Of a stretch of 64,000 nucleotides of DNA, positions 28,197-36,992 are shown piece after piece. Each line of letters starts with the position of its first letter. Position 1 is the stretch's first letter. The notes under the pieces were generated by a model. It had not been told where the DNA came from, did no database searches, and saw nothing but the letters and a program-made list of their open reading frames with translations. Both the position numbers and the translations under genes were made by a program. The DNA is from Staphylococcus sp. IVB6214 (GTDB lineage: Bacteria > Bacillota > Bacilli > Staphylococcales > Staphylococcaceae): positions 744,001 through 808,000 of the forward strand of contig NZ_CP094723.1 in the NCBI RefSeq assembly GCF_025558585.1, read 5' to 3'.

Positions 28197-30827
28197 ATGT
28201 CGCAGAAATTATTTGTAAGAACGTTAATTACGGGTTTAGCAACTTCAGCTTTGTTAGCAGGTGGTCATGTTGCTAAAGCTGCAGAAGAAACCACTCCTGT
28301 CACGGAAAACCAAGAACACACTCAAACTTCAGATCAACCGAAACCAGATACACTTCAAACTGAGCCTACAACATCAGAATCAACGGATGATGATCCTACT
28401 CAACCAGAATCCACAGAAACACCTACTTCCGATGAAAAACAACCTACAACTGAAACATCTCAAAAACCACCCATTTTAGAAGATCATCCAGAACAACCAA
28501 ATACGGATGAACTAGCTTCAAATCCTAAATTTAATAATGAATCAAAAAAACAAGAAATTGAAAATGCCAAAAACAATTTGAATGTGGCAAATGAACAAAT
28601 TAAAAAAGCACAAGCAGATCGAGAGAAAGCAGCTCATGATAAAGCGTTAGCAGACAAGCAATTAAAAGAAGCACAATCAGTGGAAACGACATCAACCAAA
28701 CAAGTAGATCAAAAAATTGTTGATAATACAAAGAAATTAAATGATACAAAGTCAAAGGTACAAACAACACAATCACAATTAGATCAAAAGACAGCTGAAG
28801 TTAATAAAAAAGAACAAGAACTAAAAAAATATAAACCGACAGTTAAAGTCACAAAATCTTATACAAATGATCCAGTAAAATATGTAGAAGAACATCGTTT
28901 TAATGAATGGACTGAAGATGTCGTTTACAGTGGGACACCTAAAACAGTGACATTAAAAGAGCCAAAAGGGAAATATACACCAAATGTCCAACGTGTTGGG
29001 AAGTTCGTTGAAAAATATATTAATGAAATTAAACGCATTAATGGTTTATCAGGAAAAGTCACATTCACGACTAACAAAGAATTGCAAAAATACTCAATGG
29101 ATCGAGTAAAAGAGATTTTCACAAATCAAGTGTTTTCGCACGACACAAACTTGCCGAATAGTGATCGATTACAAGGTACTGAGAATGCTGGATATTCGTT
29201 TGATACACAAACTTTGCTGATTTCCGATGAAGAACTTGCTTACAAAATTGTGTTAGGTTGGTTCGCTGAATACAACAATCTGTATAGAAGCTATGGACAT
29301 AGAACTAACATGATTCAACACAATGGTGAATTTGGATTAGGACTTGTAAGTGATATTTTTCATGATGATCAGGTGTTTATGTACATTTATAATACATCTG
29401 GCATGCGTTATGAGGACTTTTATACACCTGTTGAAACAGAGACGCCAGATGGTAAAGTAACGTATCGCATCGATGGGAAAAAGATTAAGTTCTTACCTAA
29501 AACGTTATTCAAATATGTTCGTGAAGAAATAGTGGATCATTCAAATAAATTAAAAACGGAACTCGCACAATTGAAGAAAGAGAAAGCTGCTTTAGATTCT
29601 AAAGTGAGTCATTATAATAATGAAATCACTGATATTGAAACGACAATAAGTAAATTAAAAAAACAGCATCAGCTTATAACATCAAAACAAAAAGCAATTA
29701 CCGATGCGAAAAAACTAGTTGAGAAAAATACGAAAGCATTAGCTGCTGCAGAAAAGAAACTTGCGGATGCTAAGAAGAATAAAGTAGTTGCACAAAAAGC
29801 ATTGGATCAATTAACAAAAGGTGATGAACCAGCAAAGCCGTCAAAGCCAGGGAAACCAGCAACATCGAAACCAGCAAAGCCGTCAAAACCAGTTAAACCG
29901 ACAACGTCAAAGCCAGCTAAGCCGTCAGAACCAGTTAAACCAACAACATCAAAGCCAGGGAAACCAGCAACATCGAAACCAGCAAAGCCGTCAAAACCAG
30001 TTAAACCGACAACGTCAAAGCCAGCTAAGCCGTCAGAACCAGTTAAACCAACAACATCAAAGCCAGGGAAACCAGCAACATCAAAACCAGCTAAGCTGTC
30101 AAAACCAGTTAAACCAGCAACATCAAAACCAGCTAAGCCGTCAAAACCAGTTAAACCGACAACATCAAAACCAGCAAAGCCGTCAAAGCCAGAGAAACCA
30201 ACGACATCAAAGTCAGTAAAGCCGTCAGAACCAGTTAAACCGACAACATCAAAACCAGCAAAGCCGTCAAAGCCAGGGAAACCAGCAACATCAAAACCAT
30301 CTAAGCCGTCAGAATCAGTTAAACCGACGACATCAAAGCCAGTAAAGCCGTCAAAATCAACTAAACCGACAACATCAAAGCTAGTTAAGGCTAATAGTAA
30401 AAAAACAATTAAAGTTAAAACGGAGCAACATAAACTGAGTGCTCATGCACCAAGTAAGACTAAAACAGGCGTAACACCAAAATACGATAAACCAAATCAA
30501 GTGGCTAAAGTAAATAAATCTGAAGTGCGAACAAAGGGTATTCAAGTGACATTACCAACAGGTGACAAAGTGACAATTCCGAAGAAAGCAGATAGAACGA
30601 ATCTAATTGCCAAACCAGTTAGTAATATTGTAGGTACAACGCAACCAAAAACAGAAAAGCTTTCAAATAATATACCGGAAACAAATAAAGATAAATCAAA
30701 TAAGAATGTGAAGGCATTACCAAATACAGGTCAAGAACAACAAACAACGATGTTTACAGGACTTATAACAATGCTAATAGGAATTGTAACTCTCCGTACT
30801 TTCCGTCGTAATTCAATTGAAAAATAA
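28197..30827 (+). CDS. LPXTG-anchored SEC10/PgrA-type surface protein 2
   Basis: 876 residues, paralogue of the protein at 24175. Start ATG 28197 is chosen because AAGGGGACATGTCA mirrors the first gene; an ATG six bases earlier is too near the ribosome site. Signal peptide ending AKA, Thr/Pro/Glu-rich stretch, coiled coil, SEC10/PgrA-type domain (about 270-440; IKRINGLSGK, YGHRTNMI), second coiled coil, a long Lys-Pro-rich repeat (about 545-735), and LPNTG at 841-845 with membrane helix. The repeat probably spans the cell wall. The middle domain has diverged more than the ends. Confidence 0.88.
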   Translation: MSQKLFVRTLITGLATSALLAGGHVAKAAEETTPVTENQEHTQTSDQPKPDTLQTEPTTSESTDDDPTQPESTETPTSDEKQPTTETSQKPPILEDHPEQPNTDELASNPKFNNESKKQEIENAKNNLNVANEQIKKAQADREKAAHDKALADKQLKEAQSVETTSTKQVDQKIVDNTKKLNDTKSKVQTTQSQLDQKTAEVNKKEQELKKYKPTVKVTKSYTNDPVKYVEEHRFNEWTEDVVYSGTPKTVTLKEPKGKYTPNVQRVGKFVEKYINEIKRINGLSGKVTFTTNKELQKYSMDRVKEIFTNQVFSHDTNLPNSDRLQGTENAGYSFDTQTLLISDEELAYKIVLGWFAEYNNLYRSYGHRTNMIQHNGEFGLGLVSDIFHDDQVFMYIYNTSGMRYEDFYTPVETETPDGKVTYRIDGKKIKFLPKTLFKYVREEIVDHSNKLKTELAQLKKEKAALDSKVSHYNNEITDIETTISKLKKQHQLITSKQKAITDAKKLVEKNTKALAAAEKKLADAKKNKVVAQKALDQLTKGDEPAKPSKPGKPATSKPAKPSKPVKPTTSKPAKPSEPVKPTTSKPGKPATSKPAKPSKPVKPTTSKPAKPSEPVKPTTSKPGKPATSKPAKLSKPVKPATSKPAKPSKPVKPTTSKPAKPSKPEKPTTSKSVKPSEPVKPTTSKPAKPSKPGKPATSKPSKPSESVKPTTSKPVKPSKSTKPTTSKLVKANSKKTIKVKTEQHKLSAHAPSKTKTGVTPKYDKPNQVAKVNKSEVRTKGIQVTLPTGDKVTIPKKADRTNLIAKPVSNIVGTTQPKTEKLSNNIPETNKDKSNKNVKALPNTGQEQQTTMFTGLITMLIGIVTLRTFRRNSIEK
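29824..30385 (+). repeat. Tandem Lys-Pro-rich repeats in surface protein 2
   Basis: The coding repeat unit is a 14-residue block of the type KPAKPSKPVKPTTS alternating with an 8-residue KPGKPATS. Two 14-mers plus one 8-mer form a 36-residue (108-base) higher-order unit that recurs nearly exactly at about 29851 and 29959. Repeats of this kind change copy number by recombination and should vary between strains. Confidence 0.85.
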
Positions 30828-30828
30828 C

Positions 30829-30865
30829 AAAAAAGATCTCAGGTTTTTATAACCTGGGATCTTTT
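30829..30865 (+). terminator. Terminator after surface protein 2
   Basis: AAAAGATCTCAGGTT pairs with AACCTGGGATCTTTT (one mismatch) across TTTAT. Confidence 0.85.
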
Positions 30866-30958
30866 GGAAGTCCATTTTTTGTGGTGGGCAGATAATAAAA
30901 AGTAACTAATTTTATTTTTAACTTAATCATAACATGTAGTCATCTCTACATTCATTTA

Positions 30959-30991
30959 AGCGTACAGTTTAATTATTAATTGTGCGCTTTT
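30959..30991 (+). terminator. Hairpin in the 30866-31187 gap
   Basis: AAGCGTACA pairs with TGTGCGCTT (G-T allowed) and is followed by TTT. No gene is seen in this gap, so it may be left from a deleted gene. Confidence 0.45.
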
Positions 30992-30999
30992 TCTATACC

Positions 31000-31126
31000 A
31001 TCATTTCTTTAATACTCGCTTGCCAAGGCGCCTCACTTCAACTAATTTTGGCTTTATTGAATAAAAGAAGCCAAAATGGATTTTCCGTTCGGCTTGTTGC
31101 CTTAGGTGTCTCGTATTAGAAATGAT
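31000..31126. repeat. Imperfect long inverted repeat next to the ISL3 element
   Basis: Outer arms ATCATTTCTTTAATAC (31000) and GTATTAGAAATGAT (31113) pair with a two-base bulge; inner arms ATTTTGGCTT (31045-31054) and AAGCCAAAAT (31068-31077) pair perfectly. The right arm merges with the candidate end of the insertion sequence. Could be an intergenic repeat element or an RNA structure. Confidence 0.5.
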
Positions 31127-32585
31127 TTTAGATACACATCTCTAAGTGTGTTAGGACATATTAGATAGCGATTACTACGTAATATATTTATGCAGCGTTA
31201 TTTATTAGTAAACTATCCTTTTTACGTCGTTGATATAGCTTAAAAATAATCAGTATCCTTGCCTTGAAGTTATTAAAGTTTCGATAGCCATATGATACAC
31301 GTTTAATAAGCTTAATTTTATTATTGATACCTTCAATCGCTCCATTGTTTAACTTAGGGTGTTTAATTGTTGAATAAAGGATATACTCGTATTTTTTATA
31401 GAACCGAATGACACGCCAAACACCACGTGATACATGCTTCTTTTCAACACTCATTAAAGTTTCTTTGAAACGTAACCAATCACATTGTTTTAATGCTTCT
31501 CGAAGGTGATGAACTAACATATATGTGTCATAGAGCTGCTGATCAAGATTTAATAGATACTCTAAAATATCTCTTGATGTCGTATACGTTTTGAAGGACT
31601 TCGACCAAAAGTATTCATAGCTGTTGATATCTTGTCTGTCAGAAAGGAAAAGTTTCCAGTGTTTTTTCATTTTCGTGTAATCTGTTGATGACTTATAGCG
31701 ACAAGTATTCATTATAGAAATACGTTGCTTATTAAGTTCACGGTTAAGGTGCTGAACAATGTGAAAACGATCAAAGATTAAAATCGCATTCGGGAATACT
31801 TCATGAATGAAGTTAATGTAGGGTTCATACATATCGGCTGTGACCGTTTTGACAGCTAATCGTTCACGACGATCAAAACGATAGAAGTACTCTTTAAGTT
31901 TGTGAATACGTCTATCTTCTAAGATATCGATAATCTGATTCGTTTCATTATTTATAAACAGAAAACTCATCGCTGTTGTCACATTTTTAACGCTTTTAAA
32001 TTCATCTATGGAGAGATGTTTAGGCAATCCAGATGAAGGTTTTACTATTAATGATTGTGAGATATGGTGAATACATCTCTTAACTGTGCTTGGTGAAACA
32101 CTACAATCATTAGCAATGTCTATCTCAGACTGTACACGTGTGAGTTTGTCCTGAATCGCTAATTTCACACGATTAGTAATAAAGCAATTACTATCAACAA
32201 TGTTTGTTTGAGCCGTAAAAGTCTTTAAACAATGTAGACACTTAAAGCGTTCTTTCGCTAAATTAAGATAAACATTAGACTCTTGAGATTTTAATAGTGT
32301 TAAACGCGAAACACGTTTACCGTGCTTATGTATTTGTCCGTCATTGACACAACCACACTTCATACATGCCTTTGGTGTATAAGAAAGTGTTCCATAAACA
32401 ACCGTAGAAAGCTGACCACGCACTTCTACATCTTCTTCCACTTTAAGAACTTGAATATTTTCATCTTTTATTTTTAATAGTTTTAATATATCATTACACA
32501 TAGGCGCATCATGTCTCCTCTCATTTTTTGTTTAGGCACTTAAAATTATAGAGGCATGAGCGCTTTTTTTGTATCAAAATGATTT
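31120..32585 (-). mobile_element. ISL3-family insertion sequence, boundaries approximate
   Basis: A single ISL3-type transposase gene with about 70-85 bases on each side. Candidate inverted ends are AAATGATTTTAGATACA (31120-31136) and, on the other strand, AAATCATTTTGATACA (32585-32570), giving about 1.47 kb, a usual ISL3 size. The ends are imperfect and I could not see a clear target duplication. A second possible pair, TTTTGTGGTGGG near 30880 and inverted near 32625, would make the element about 1.75 kb. Confidence 0.6.
31188..32501 (-). CDS. ISL3-family transposase
   Basis: 437 residues, full length and open. N-terminal zinc-finger cysteines (CMKCGC and CLHC), a helix-turn-helix around NDCSVSPSTVKRC, then the DDE domain: LSIDEFKS (first Asp), VTADMYEPY (second Asp) and NGAIEGINNKIK (Glu). 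Catalyses cut-and-paste type movement of the element. Similar in length to the IS1181 transposase of staphylococci. GAGAGGAGA lies a little far from the ATG at 32501, but the N-terminus fits the family. Confidence 0.93.
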   Translation of the reverse strand: MCNDILKLLKIKDENIQVLKVEEDVEVRGQLSTVVYGTLSYTPKACMKCGCVNDGQIHKHGKRVSRLTLLKSQESNVYLNLAKERFKCLHCLKTFTAQTNIVDSNCFITNRVKLAIQDKLTRVQSEIDIANDCSVSPSTVKRCIHHISQSLIVKPSSGLPKHLSIDEFKSVKNVTTAMSFLFINNETNQIIDILEDRRIHKLKEYFYRFDRRERLAVKTVTADMYEPYINFIHEVFPNAILIFDRFHIVQHLNRELNKQRISIMNTCRYKSSTDYTKMKKHWKLFLSDRQDINSYEYFWSKSFKTYTTSRDILEYLLNLDQQLYDTYMLVHHLREALKQCDWLRFKETLMSVEKKHVSRGVWRVIRFYKKYEYILYSTIKHPKLNNGAIEGINNKIKLIKRVSYGYRNFNNFKARILIIFKLYQRRKKDSLLINNAA

Positions 32586-32688
32586 AAAAAACAAAAAAGG
32601 GCGGGACAGCAGTTCATGCCATCCCACCACAAAAGATTAAGACCCGATCTTTTCACTAGCTTAGTTTTACTTAGTCAGAACAATAAAA

Positions 32689-32710
32689 AACGGGCAATAA
32701 TTTGCCCGTT
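32689..32710. terminator. Terminator downstream of the PemK-like gene
   Basis: AACGGGCAA and TTGCCCGTT pair; on the minus strand a run of T follows, so it closes the minus-strand gene at 32793. Confidence 0.8.
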
Positions 32711-32792
32711 ATGGAAAATTTAATTTCCTTTTTAAATCTGTTTTAACTGGGTGCTAGACCCTTGTACTATAAGTATAATAATTAGAAGAAGA

Positions 32793-33626
32793 TTAATCAA
32801 CCTTTTTGTTTGTATATTCTTCTATAATTTTTGTATCTAACTTATCTAAAGTGTTATTATCAACCTTTATGGTTCCGGAAGGGTCAAACTTATTTATTTT
32901 TCTAACTCTTAATTTGCTAATATTTTGAATGGCTTTATAACAGACAAATGTTTGCTTGTTATATTTGGAGTACTTTGCAAATACTTTTGAGATATCTTCT
33001 CTATCTTTTTTAATTTCATTAATTAATTTATCATGTTTTTCAACAAAATTCTCTAGTTCATCAACCGTTTTGCCAAATATGTTCATTTCTATTATTGTAT
33101 TCTCAAGTTCTTTTTCGTTAGAGATTTTTTCATTAAGGTGGATAGTCTCATCTATTTTTGCTTGTTTTTTTTCAATATCTATTAATAGAGACTCTATTGT
33201 TGATTTTAATCCATCTATTTCTTGTTCTTTTTTGTATAATGATTTTTCAGACTCTAATAATGTATTAGCAGCATTATCAAAAACTGTTTTATCGATAGGT
33301 AAATAATGTTTTTTGTTTTTTGAACTAAGCGGTACGACGTTTATAGTACTACTTTTTTTACTATCTGAATGATTTAATACAATTGCGAAGTGTCCGCCTG
33401 ATATTTCGCTACCAATATTTACTCCAAAATCAACATAAACGATGGTTCCTCTTTTAAAAAGATTATAATTTGGTCTTATTTCCCCTGTTATCTCTTTGTA
33501 TAAAATATTAGAATGAGACCGTAACCAGTATGGTAGAGAAGTATATTTTTCTTTGTTACTGTCAAAAATCTTTTTATATTTGATATTAGTTTCGTCTATT
33601 ATTTCGTGTGCTTTTTCTCTTTTCAA
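32793..33626 (-). CDS. PemK/MazF-family toxin-like protein with coiled-coil insert
   Basis: 277 residues. RGTIVYVDFG and SGGHFAIVLN near residues 60-85 and NVVPLSSK match the PemK/MazF ribonuclease fold. A charged coiled coil of about 100 residues (about 120-225) then interrupts the fold before FVCYKAIQNISKLRV completes it. Usual MazF proteins are 110-120 aa, so the insert is the odd feature; forms of this size occur near staphylococcal mobile elements. No antitoxin gene is seen beside it. TTG start after GGGGGAGGG. It lies between the IS and the integrase, so it may belong to either. Confidence 0.75.
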   Translation of the reverse strand: MKREKAHEIIDETNIKYKKIFDSNKEKYTSLPYWLRSHSNILYKEITGEIRPNYNLFKRGTIVYVDFGVNIGSEISGGHFAIVLNHSDSKKSSTINVVPLSSKNKKHYLPIDKTVFDNAANTLLESEKSLYKKEQEIDGLKSTIESLLIDIEKKQAKIDETIHLNEKISNEKELENTIIEMNIFGKTVDELENFVEKHDKLINEIKKDREDISKVFAKYSKYNKQTFVCYKAIQNISKLRVRKINKFDPSGTIKVDNNTLDKLDTKIIEEYTNKKVD

Positions 33627-33680
33627 TTTTGCCCTCCCCCTTTATTTTATAAATCTAAGCTCACATGAATGAACTCATTA

Positions 33681-33857
33681 TTATTTGATTATAGCATTAT
33701 AATTTAAATTATTGAATGAAAAGTAAGGGGGGATTTGATTAGTTAAATGAAAATTCAAGTTGATCATACGAATCATAATAATGAACAAAAAACTAATAGC
33801 ACTAAGTATTGATACAAACACTAGTGAGAGAAATAATGGAGTAGATTCTTCTTCCAT
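33681..33857 (-). CDS. Possible small membrane protein
   Basis: A 58-codon frame beginning MEEESTPLFLSLVFVSIL with one strong membrane segment (residues 8-32). No clear ribosome site, so it may be a relic. It lies just upstream of the PemK-like gene on the same strand. Confidence 0.3.
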   Translation of the reverse strand: MEEESTPLFLSLVFVSILSAISFLFIIMIRMINLNFHLTNQIPPYFSFNNLNYNAIIK

Positions 33858-34101
33858 AAGATGTATTCATCGTGGGGTGTTTAATAGAAAATTCAAGGAC
33901 GTTTCGGGGACGTTCAGGTCAAAATACCAGTTTTAACTAAAATCAACGAAATACAACAAAACACCGTCATATCAACGTTTATGTTCACGAGGTATAACGG
34001 TGTATCAACTAAATATAGCCTATTAACGTCCTGGGAGGGATACTATAAAGCTTATAACAATGGCTTTTATAGGGTTTAGAGTCCCTAATGGGTCCCTAAA
34101 A
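33858..34101. other. Probable attachment-site region at the prophage integrase end
   Basis: No gene. Short repeats are crowded here: GGACGTT twice near 33899 and 33909 (the second as GGGACGTTC), its inverse AACGTCC at 34026, a hairpin with ACACCGT/ACGGTGT at 33961-34006, and TCCCTAATGGGTCCCT at 34082. Arm-type integrase sites often look like this. The core cannot be fixed without the other prophage end, which is outside the window. Confidence 0.4.
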
Positions 34102-35127
34102 TCACATGGCGCTAATTATTTGAATTGCTTTTTCATCTTCTTCTTTGTATGTCTCTTCAAGTAAATGTGAATAAACTTCGGTAGTTACTGATATATTCTT
34201 ATGGCCTAATCTTTTTGAAATGTAGTGAATTGAAACACCTTTTGCTAATAAATACGAACAATGTGTATGACGTAGTGCGTGTGAAGTTATTTCTTTCATA
34301 CCTAGATTGTTACAATAGATTTTCAACCGTTTGTTAACCGCATTATTTGTCAGATGACCAAATATAGAACCGTCTATTGCTCTAGGTAATTGATCAATTG
34401 ATTTAACTATATGTTGCATATCTTTTGAGCTAACAGAAACATAACGTGGAGATGAATCTGTTTTACGTTCGTCAATATATATTTCATTTTTAACTTGATT
34501 GATATATTCACGTTTTAAATTTAAAGCGCCACTAATTCGACAACCAGTACAAATCATAATGAATAATGCGAGTGATGATGCATTGTTTTTAGTTATTAAA
34601 TATTGTTTTAACGATTCATAGTCTTTCAGACTGATATACTTACTCTCTTCGCTTTTATTGGGGTTATTTGCTCGATAACTTATTTTAAAAGTAGGGTTCT
34701 TTGCTATAAGTCCTTCATAAACAGCATCGTCTAAAGATGTCCTAATATAGCCGTTTAGCTTTCTGATAGATTCTTTAGAATGCGTTTTTGAAAATTCATT
34801 AATAAAATCTTGGTAGTGATACCTAGATAAGTCTTTTAATTTTTTCTTTCCGATAGGGTGGTTATTGATATGTTCTATAGCAGAAGCGTAAGACTTATAA
34901 GTTTTAGGTGTCACAGTGGATTTCTTGAACGTTTCGCACCATGTTTTGAAATAGTCGTAAAGTGTTAAATTAGGCTCATATTCAATGCCTTGCCTCAACT
35001 CATTTAACTTATCTAATCCCGCTGAATTAGCCTCACGTTTGGTCCTAAAACCTTTCTTACGATATCTTTTACCCTCGTATTTAAACTCATATTGCCACTT
35101 TTTCCCGTCATAACATCGTGTTTGCAT
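34102..35127 (-). CDS. int: Phage tyrosine integrase
   Basis: 341 residues. An N-terminal AP2-like arm-binding domain (WQYEFKYEGKRYRKKGF), a core-binding SAM-like domain, and the catalytic domain with R197 (TGCRISGALN), K222, H283 and R286 (HALRHTH), H309 (RLGHKNIS) and the nucleophile Y319. Performs site-specific integration and, with an excisionase, excision. ATG after GGGAGGGATAGT. No separate excisionase gene is recognised nearby. Confidence 0.95.
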   Translation of the reverse strand: MQTRCYDGKKWQYEFKYEGKRYRKKGFRTKREANSAGLDKLNELRQGIEYEPNLTLYDYFKTWCETFKKSTVTPKTYKSYASAIEHINNHPIGKKKLKDLSRYHYQDFINEFSKTHSKESIRKLNGYIRTSLDDAVYEGLIAKNPTFKISYRANNPNKSEESKYISLKDYESLKQYLITKNNASSLALFIMICTGCRISGALNLKREYINQVKNEIYIDERKTDSSPRYVSVSSKDMQHIVKSIDQLPRAIDGSIFGHLTNNAVNKRLKIYCNNLGMKEITSHALRHTHCSYLLAKGVSIHYISKRLGHKNISVTTEVYSHLLEETYKEEDEKAIQIISAM

Positions 35128-35160
35128 ACTATCCCTCCCTCAAAAAAAGTAAAAAATAAT

Positions 35161-35181
35161 AAGGGTACGTGGAAGGTACCC
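35161..35181 (-). terminator. Cargo hairpin H1 (after CPBP gene)
   Basis: GGGTAC and GTACCC pair around GTGGAAG. One of four similar small hairpins that follow the cargo cassettes of this lysogeny block. Confidence 0.55.
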
Positions 35182-35195
35182 TGTATCCAATTAGA

Positions 35196-35849
35196 TTAGT
35201 TGAAATATTCAAAAAGAGTTATAAAGTTATTTAAGAAATGAATAATTATAGCAACTTCTAATCTTTTAGTAATAAGATAAGATATACCAACAATAAGACC
35301 AAAATAAAAATAAGGGATATAGTCTATAAAAGTATTCCCTTCATGTAATAACGCGAAAATAATACTTGAAATAATTAACCCTATAAATAAATGTCCTCTA
35401 AAAACTACTCGGAGTAGAAATCCTCTTAAAATAATTTCTTCTACAATCGCAGGAATAATTGCGATACTAATTATTAGCAGTATAAAAGGTGTTCCTGAGA
35501 ATTCATGAACAATTAATGTGTCGTTAGGGGATAGTCCGGGTTTCAAATATTCAAATATTTCATCGAAAGAGTACAATAGAATGAAACCTAGTATAGTAAT
35601 TAATATCTCTTTTCTGTTTAATGTTTTAAGTTGCAATAAATTAAATTTTAATCTGTTAGTAGCCCACACTCCTATTATAATTATAATAATTGCAATGATT
35701 GCAAATATATAGTTTTTTGTAACGTAATCACTTAATGCGAATGCATTATAAAAGATATAAGAGAGAAATAAAGCTTTTAAAATAGCCTTCCAGTATACAT
35801 CATTGTTGACTAAGTGGTTATCTTCAAATAATAATTTTAAATTTTTCAT
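35196..35849 (-). CDS. CPBP-family intramembrane glutamic endopeptidase
   Basis: 217 residues from ATG 35849 (seven bases after AAGGAG); a TTG two codons earlier is less likely. About six membrane helices. The Abi/CPBP motifs are present: EEIILRGF (catalytic glutamates and Arg), a central His in FALLHEGN and HFLNN near the end. Relatives include Rce1-type CAAX proteases and proteins that give self-immunity to bacteriocins. Carried next to the integrase, so it is probably expressed from the lysogen. Confidence 0.85.
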   Translation of the reverse strand: MKNLKLLFEDNHLVNNDVYWKAILKALFLSYIFYNAFALSDYVTKNYIFAIIAIIIIIIGVWATNRLKFNLLQLKTLNRKEILITILGFILLYSFDEIFEYLKPGLSPNDTLIVHEFSGTPFILLIISIAIIPAIVEEIILRGFLLRVVFRGHLFIGLIISSIIFALLHEGNTFIDYIPYFYFGLIVGISYLITKRLEVAIIIHFLNNFITLFEYFN

Positions 35850-35960
35850 AAGCAATCTCCTTAGATGTTTTAGTGTTTATATTTAAATTACATTAATAAT
35901 TACTGTGTTGGCAAGAACATTTTATAAATAACATAAAAAGATAAGATATTTTATGTTTGA

Positions 35961-36001
35961 AATATCCCTATTTGCCCCTTTTCGAATCATCTAGGGATAT
36001 T
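35961..36001. terminator. Hairpin in the 35850-36190 gap
   Basis: AATATCCCTA (35961-35970) and TAGGGATATT (35992-36001) pair perfectly. The gap otherwise holds only the short frame at 36032. Confidence 0.4.
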
Positions 36002-36031
36002 GGCGTTACATTATATTAACCTCAAATATAT

Positions 36032-36157
36032 CTATCTCAAAAATTTGCCACTCCCCTCAAATTCTTGCTTTCCTGGTGATTTTATATAAATAGTGCTTTT
36101 TAACTCTGAAAGGTCATAGGTATTGTTCGACATATATTCCTCAGCAAACCATGGCAT
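36032..36157 (-). CDS. Short frame, possible gene remnant
   Basis: 41 codons, MPWFAEEYMSNNTYDLSEL at the start, with GAGGAA inside giving a possible second start at MSNNTYD. Composition is protein-like, but there is no proper ribosome site for the first ATG. It may be the tail of a lost cargo gene. Confidence 0.3.
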   Translation of the reverse strand: MPWFAEEYMSNNTYDLSELKSTIYIKSPGKQEFEGSGKFLR

Positions 36158-36163
36158 ATTAGT

Positions 36164-36185
36164 AAGGGTACGTGGGAGTACCCTT
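36164..36185 (-). terminator. Cargo hairpin H2 (after DUF1828 gene)
   Basis: AAGGGTAC and GTACCCTT pair around GTGGGA, six bases after the stop of the DUF1828 gene. Confidence 0.6.
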
Positions 36186-36190
36186 GGTTA

Positions 36191-36979
36191 TTAAGTTAAT
36201 AAATCAATTTGTTCATCTAATTCACTAAAATCTATAGTGCTAATATCATTTTCGTGAAGAAGATTTTTGTGATGCTCGTTAATTTCTTTATTAGAATCAT
36301 TTAAAATGAATATAAATTTATTTGGTCGATGTCTTTTGATTTTTTTAGCTTGTATAGCGTCTGTTACTTTCGATTTTATAATCATAGGATTATTTGGGTT
36401 CGAAATAGCATTAATAAATTTTTCCTTTTGGTTCTTTCTAGCGCTTATAAAAAAGTCAAAACTATGAACGACACCACTTGTACCTACAATTGGTAAATCT
36501 CTTCCATAAGAAATATTATGCTCATCTAGTTTATTAGCAACATCTTCTGAAAATATGTTTTGAACTTTAGGTTGAGATAGTATATACATATCATTAACGA
36601 ATATAAGACATTGTAATAGGCTATGTTTAGATTTATTAAAGTTTTTAAAATTAGTTTTAACATAAATTTCATGTGTTATATCATTATATTTAACACCATA
36701 AGCCGAAAGGTGTTCTTCGAATATTTTCTTACGTTTCTTCGATTTATTTATGAAAATACCATTATTTTCCAAACCAAAAATAGTATAACCGTCATCTGTT
36801 AAAGTAATAAAATCACGAGTCTGATCATATATAGCATATATAATCAAATTATCTAAAGTGTTATCTTTAAAAGGAGAGTCTATTCTAACTACATTATTTG
36901 ACAAATTAGAAAACTCTAATTCTTCATTGTACCAATCGAGGTATTCTTTTTTCAATTTATTTGCATCAAATGCAGTCAT
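36191..36979 (-). CDS. DUF1828/DUF1829 domain protein
   Basis: 262 residues. The N-terminal third fits DUF1828 (RIDSPFKDNTLDNLIIYAIY and TDDGYTIFGLENNG), the C-terminal part DUF1829 (SFDFFISARKNQKEKF, IKSKVTDAIQAKK, FIFILND). Function unknown; such proteins are found in phages and islands of Firmicutes, often with a small partner. It follows the gene at 36993 by 13 bases with AAAGGAGGG, so the two are one operon and probably act together. Confidence 0.75.
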   Translation of the reverse strand: MTAFDANKLKKEYLDWYNEELEFSNLSNNVVRIDSPFKDNTLDNLIIYAIYDQTRDFITLTDDGYTIFGLENNGIFINKSKKRKKIFEEHLSAYGVKYNDITHEIYVKTNFKNFNKSKHSLLQCLIFVNDMYILSQPKVQNIFSEDVANKLDEHNISYGRDLPIVGTSGVVHSFDFFISARKNQKEKFINAISNPNNPMIIKSKVTDAIQAKKIKRHRPNKFIFILNDSNKEINEHHKNLLHENDISTIDFSELDEQIDLLT

Positions 36980-36992
36980 GATATCCCTCCTT

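Noticed and set aside
29821..30219. Long Gln/Arg-rich frame inside the Lys-Pro repeat
   Set aside because: It is the +1 frame of a tandem repeat in the surface protein; open only because of the repeat composition, with no ribosome site of its own.
31000..31126. CRISPR-like or tRNA-like reading of the palindromic stretch
   Set aside because: There is one nested inverted repeat, no direct repeats with regular spacers and no cloverleaf.
32590..32640. Treating TTTTGTGGTGGG near 30880 and 32625 as the certain IS ends
   Set aside because: The match is only twelve bases and would give an element longer than usual for ISL3; kept only as an alternative.
34000..34101. Assigning a tRNA gene as the prophage attachment target
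   Set aside because: No tRNA-like sequence is present at this end; the target cannot be named without the other junction.
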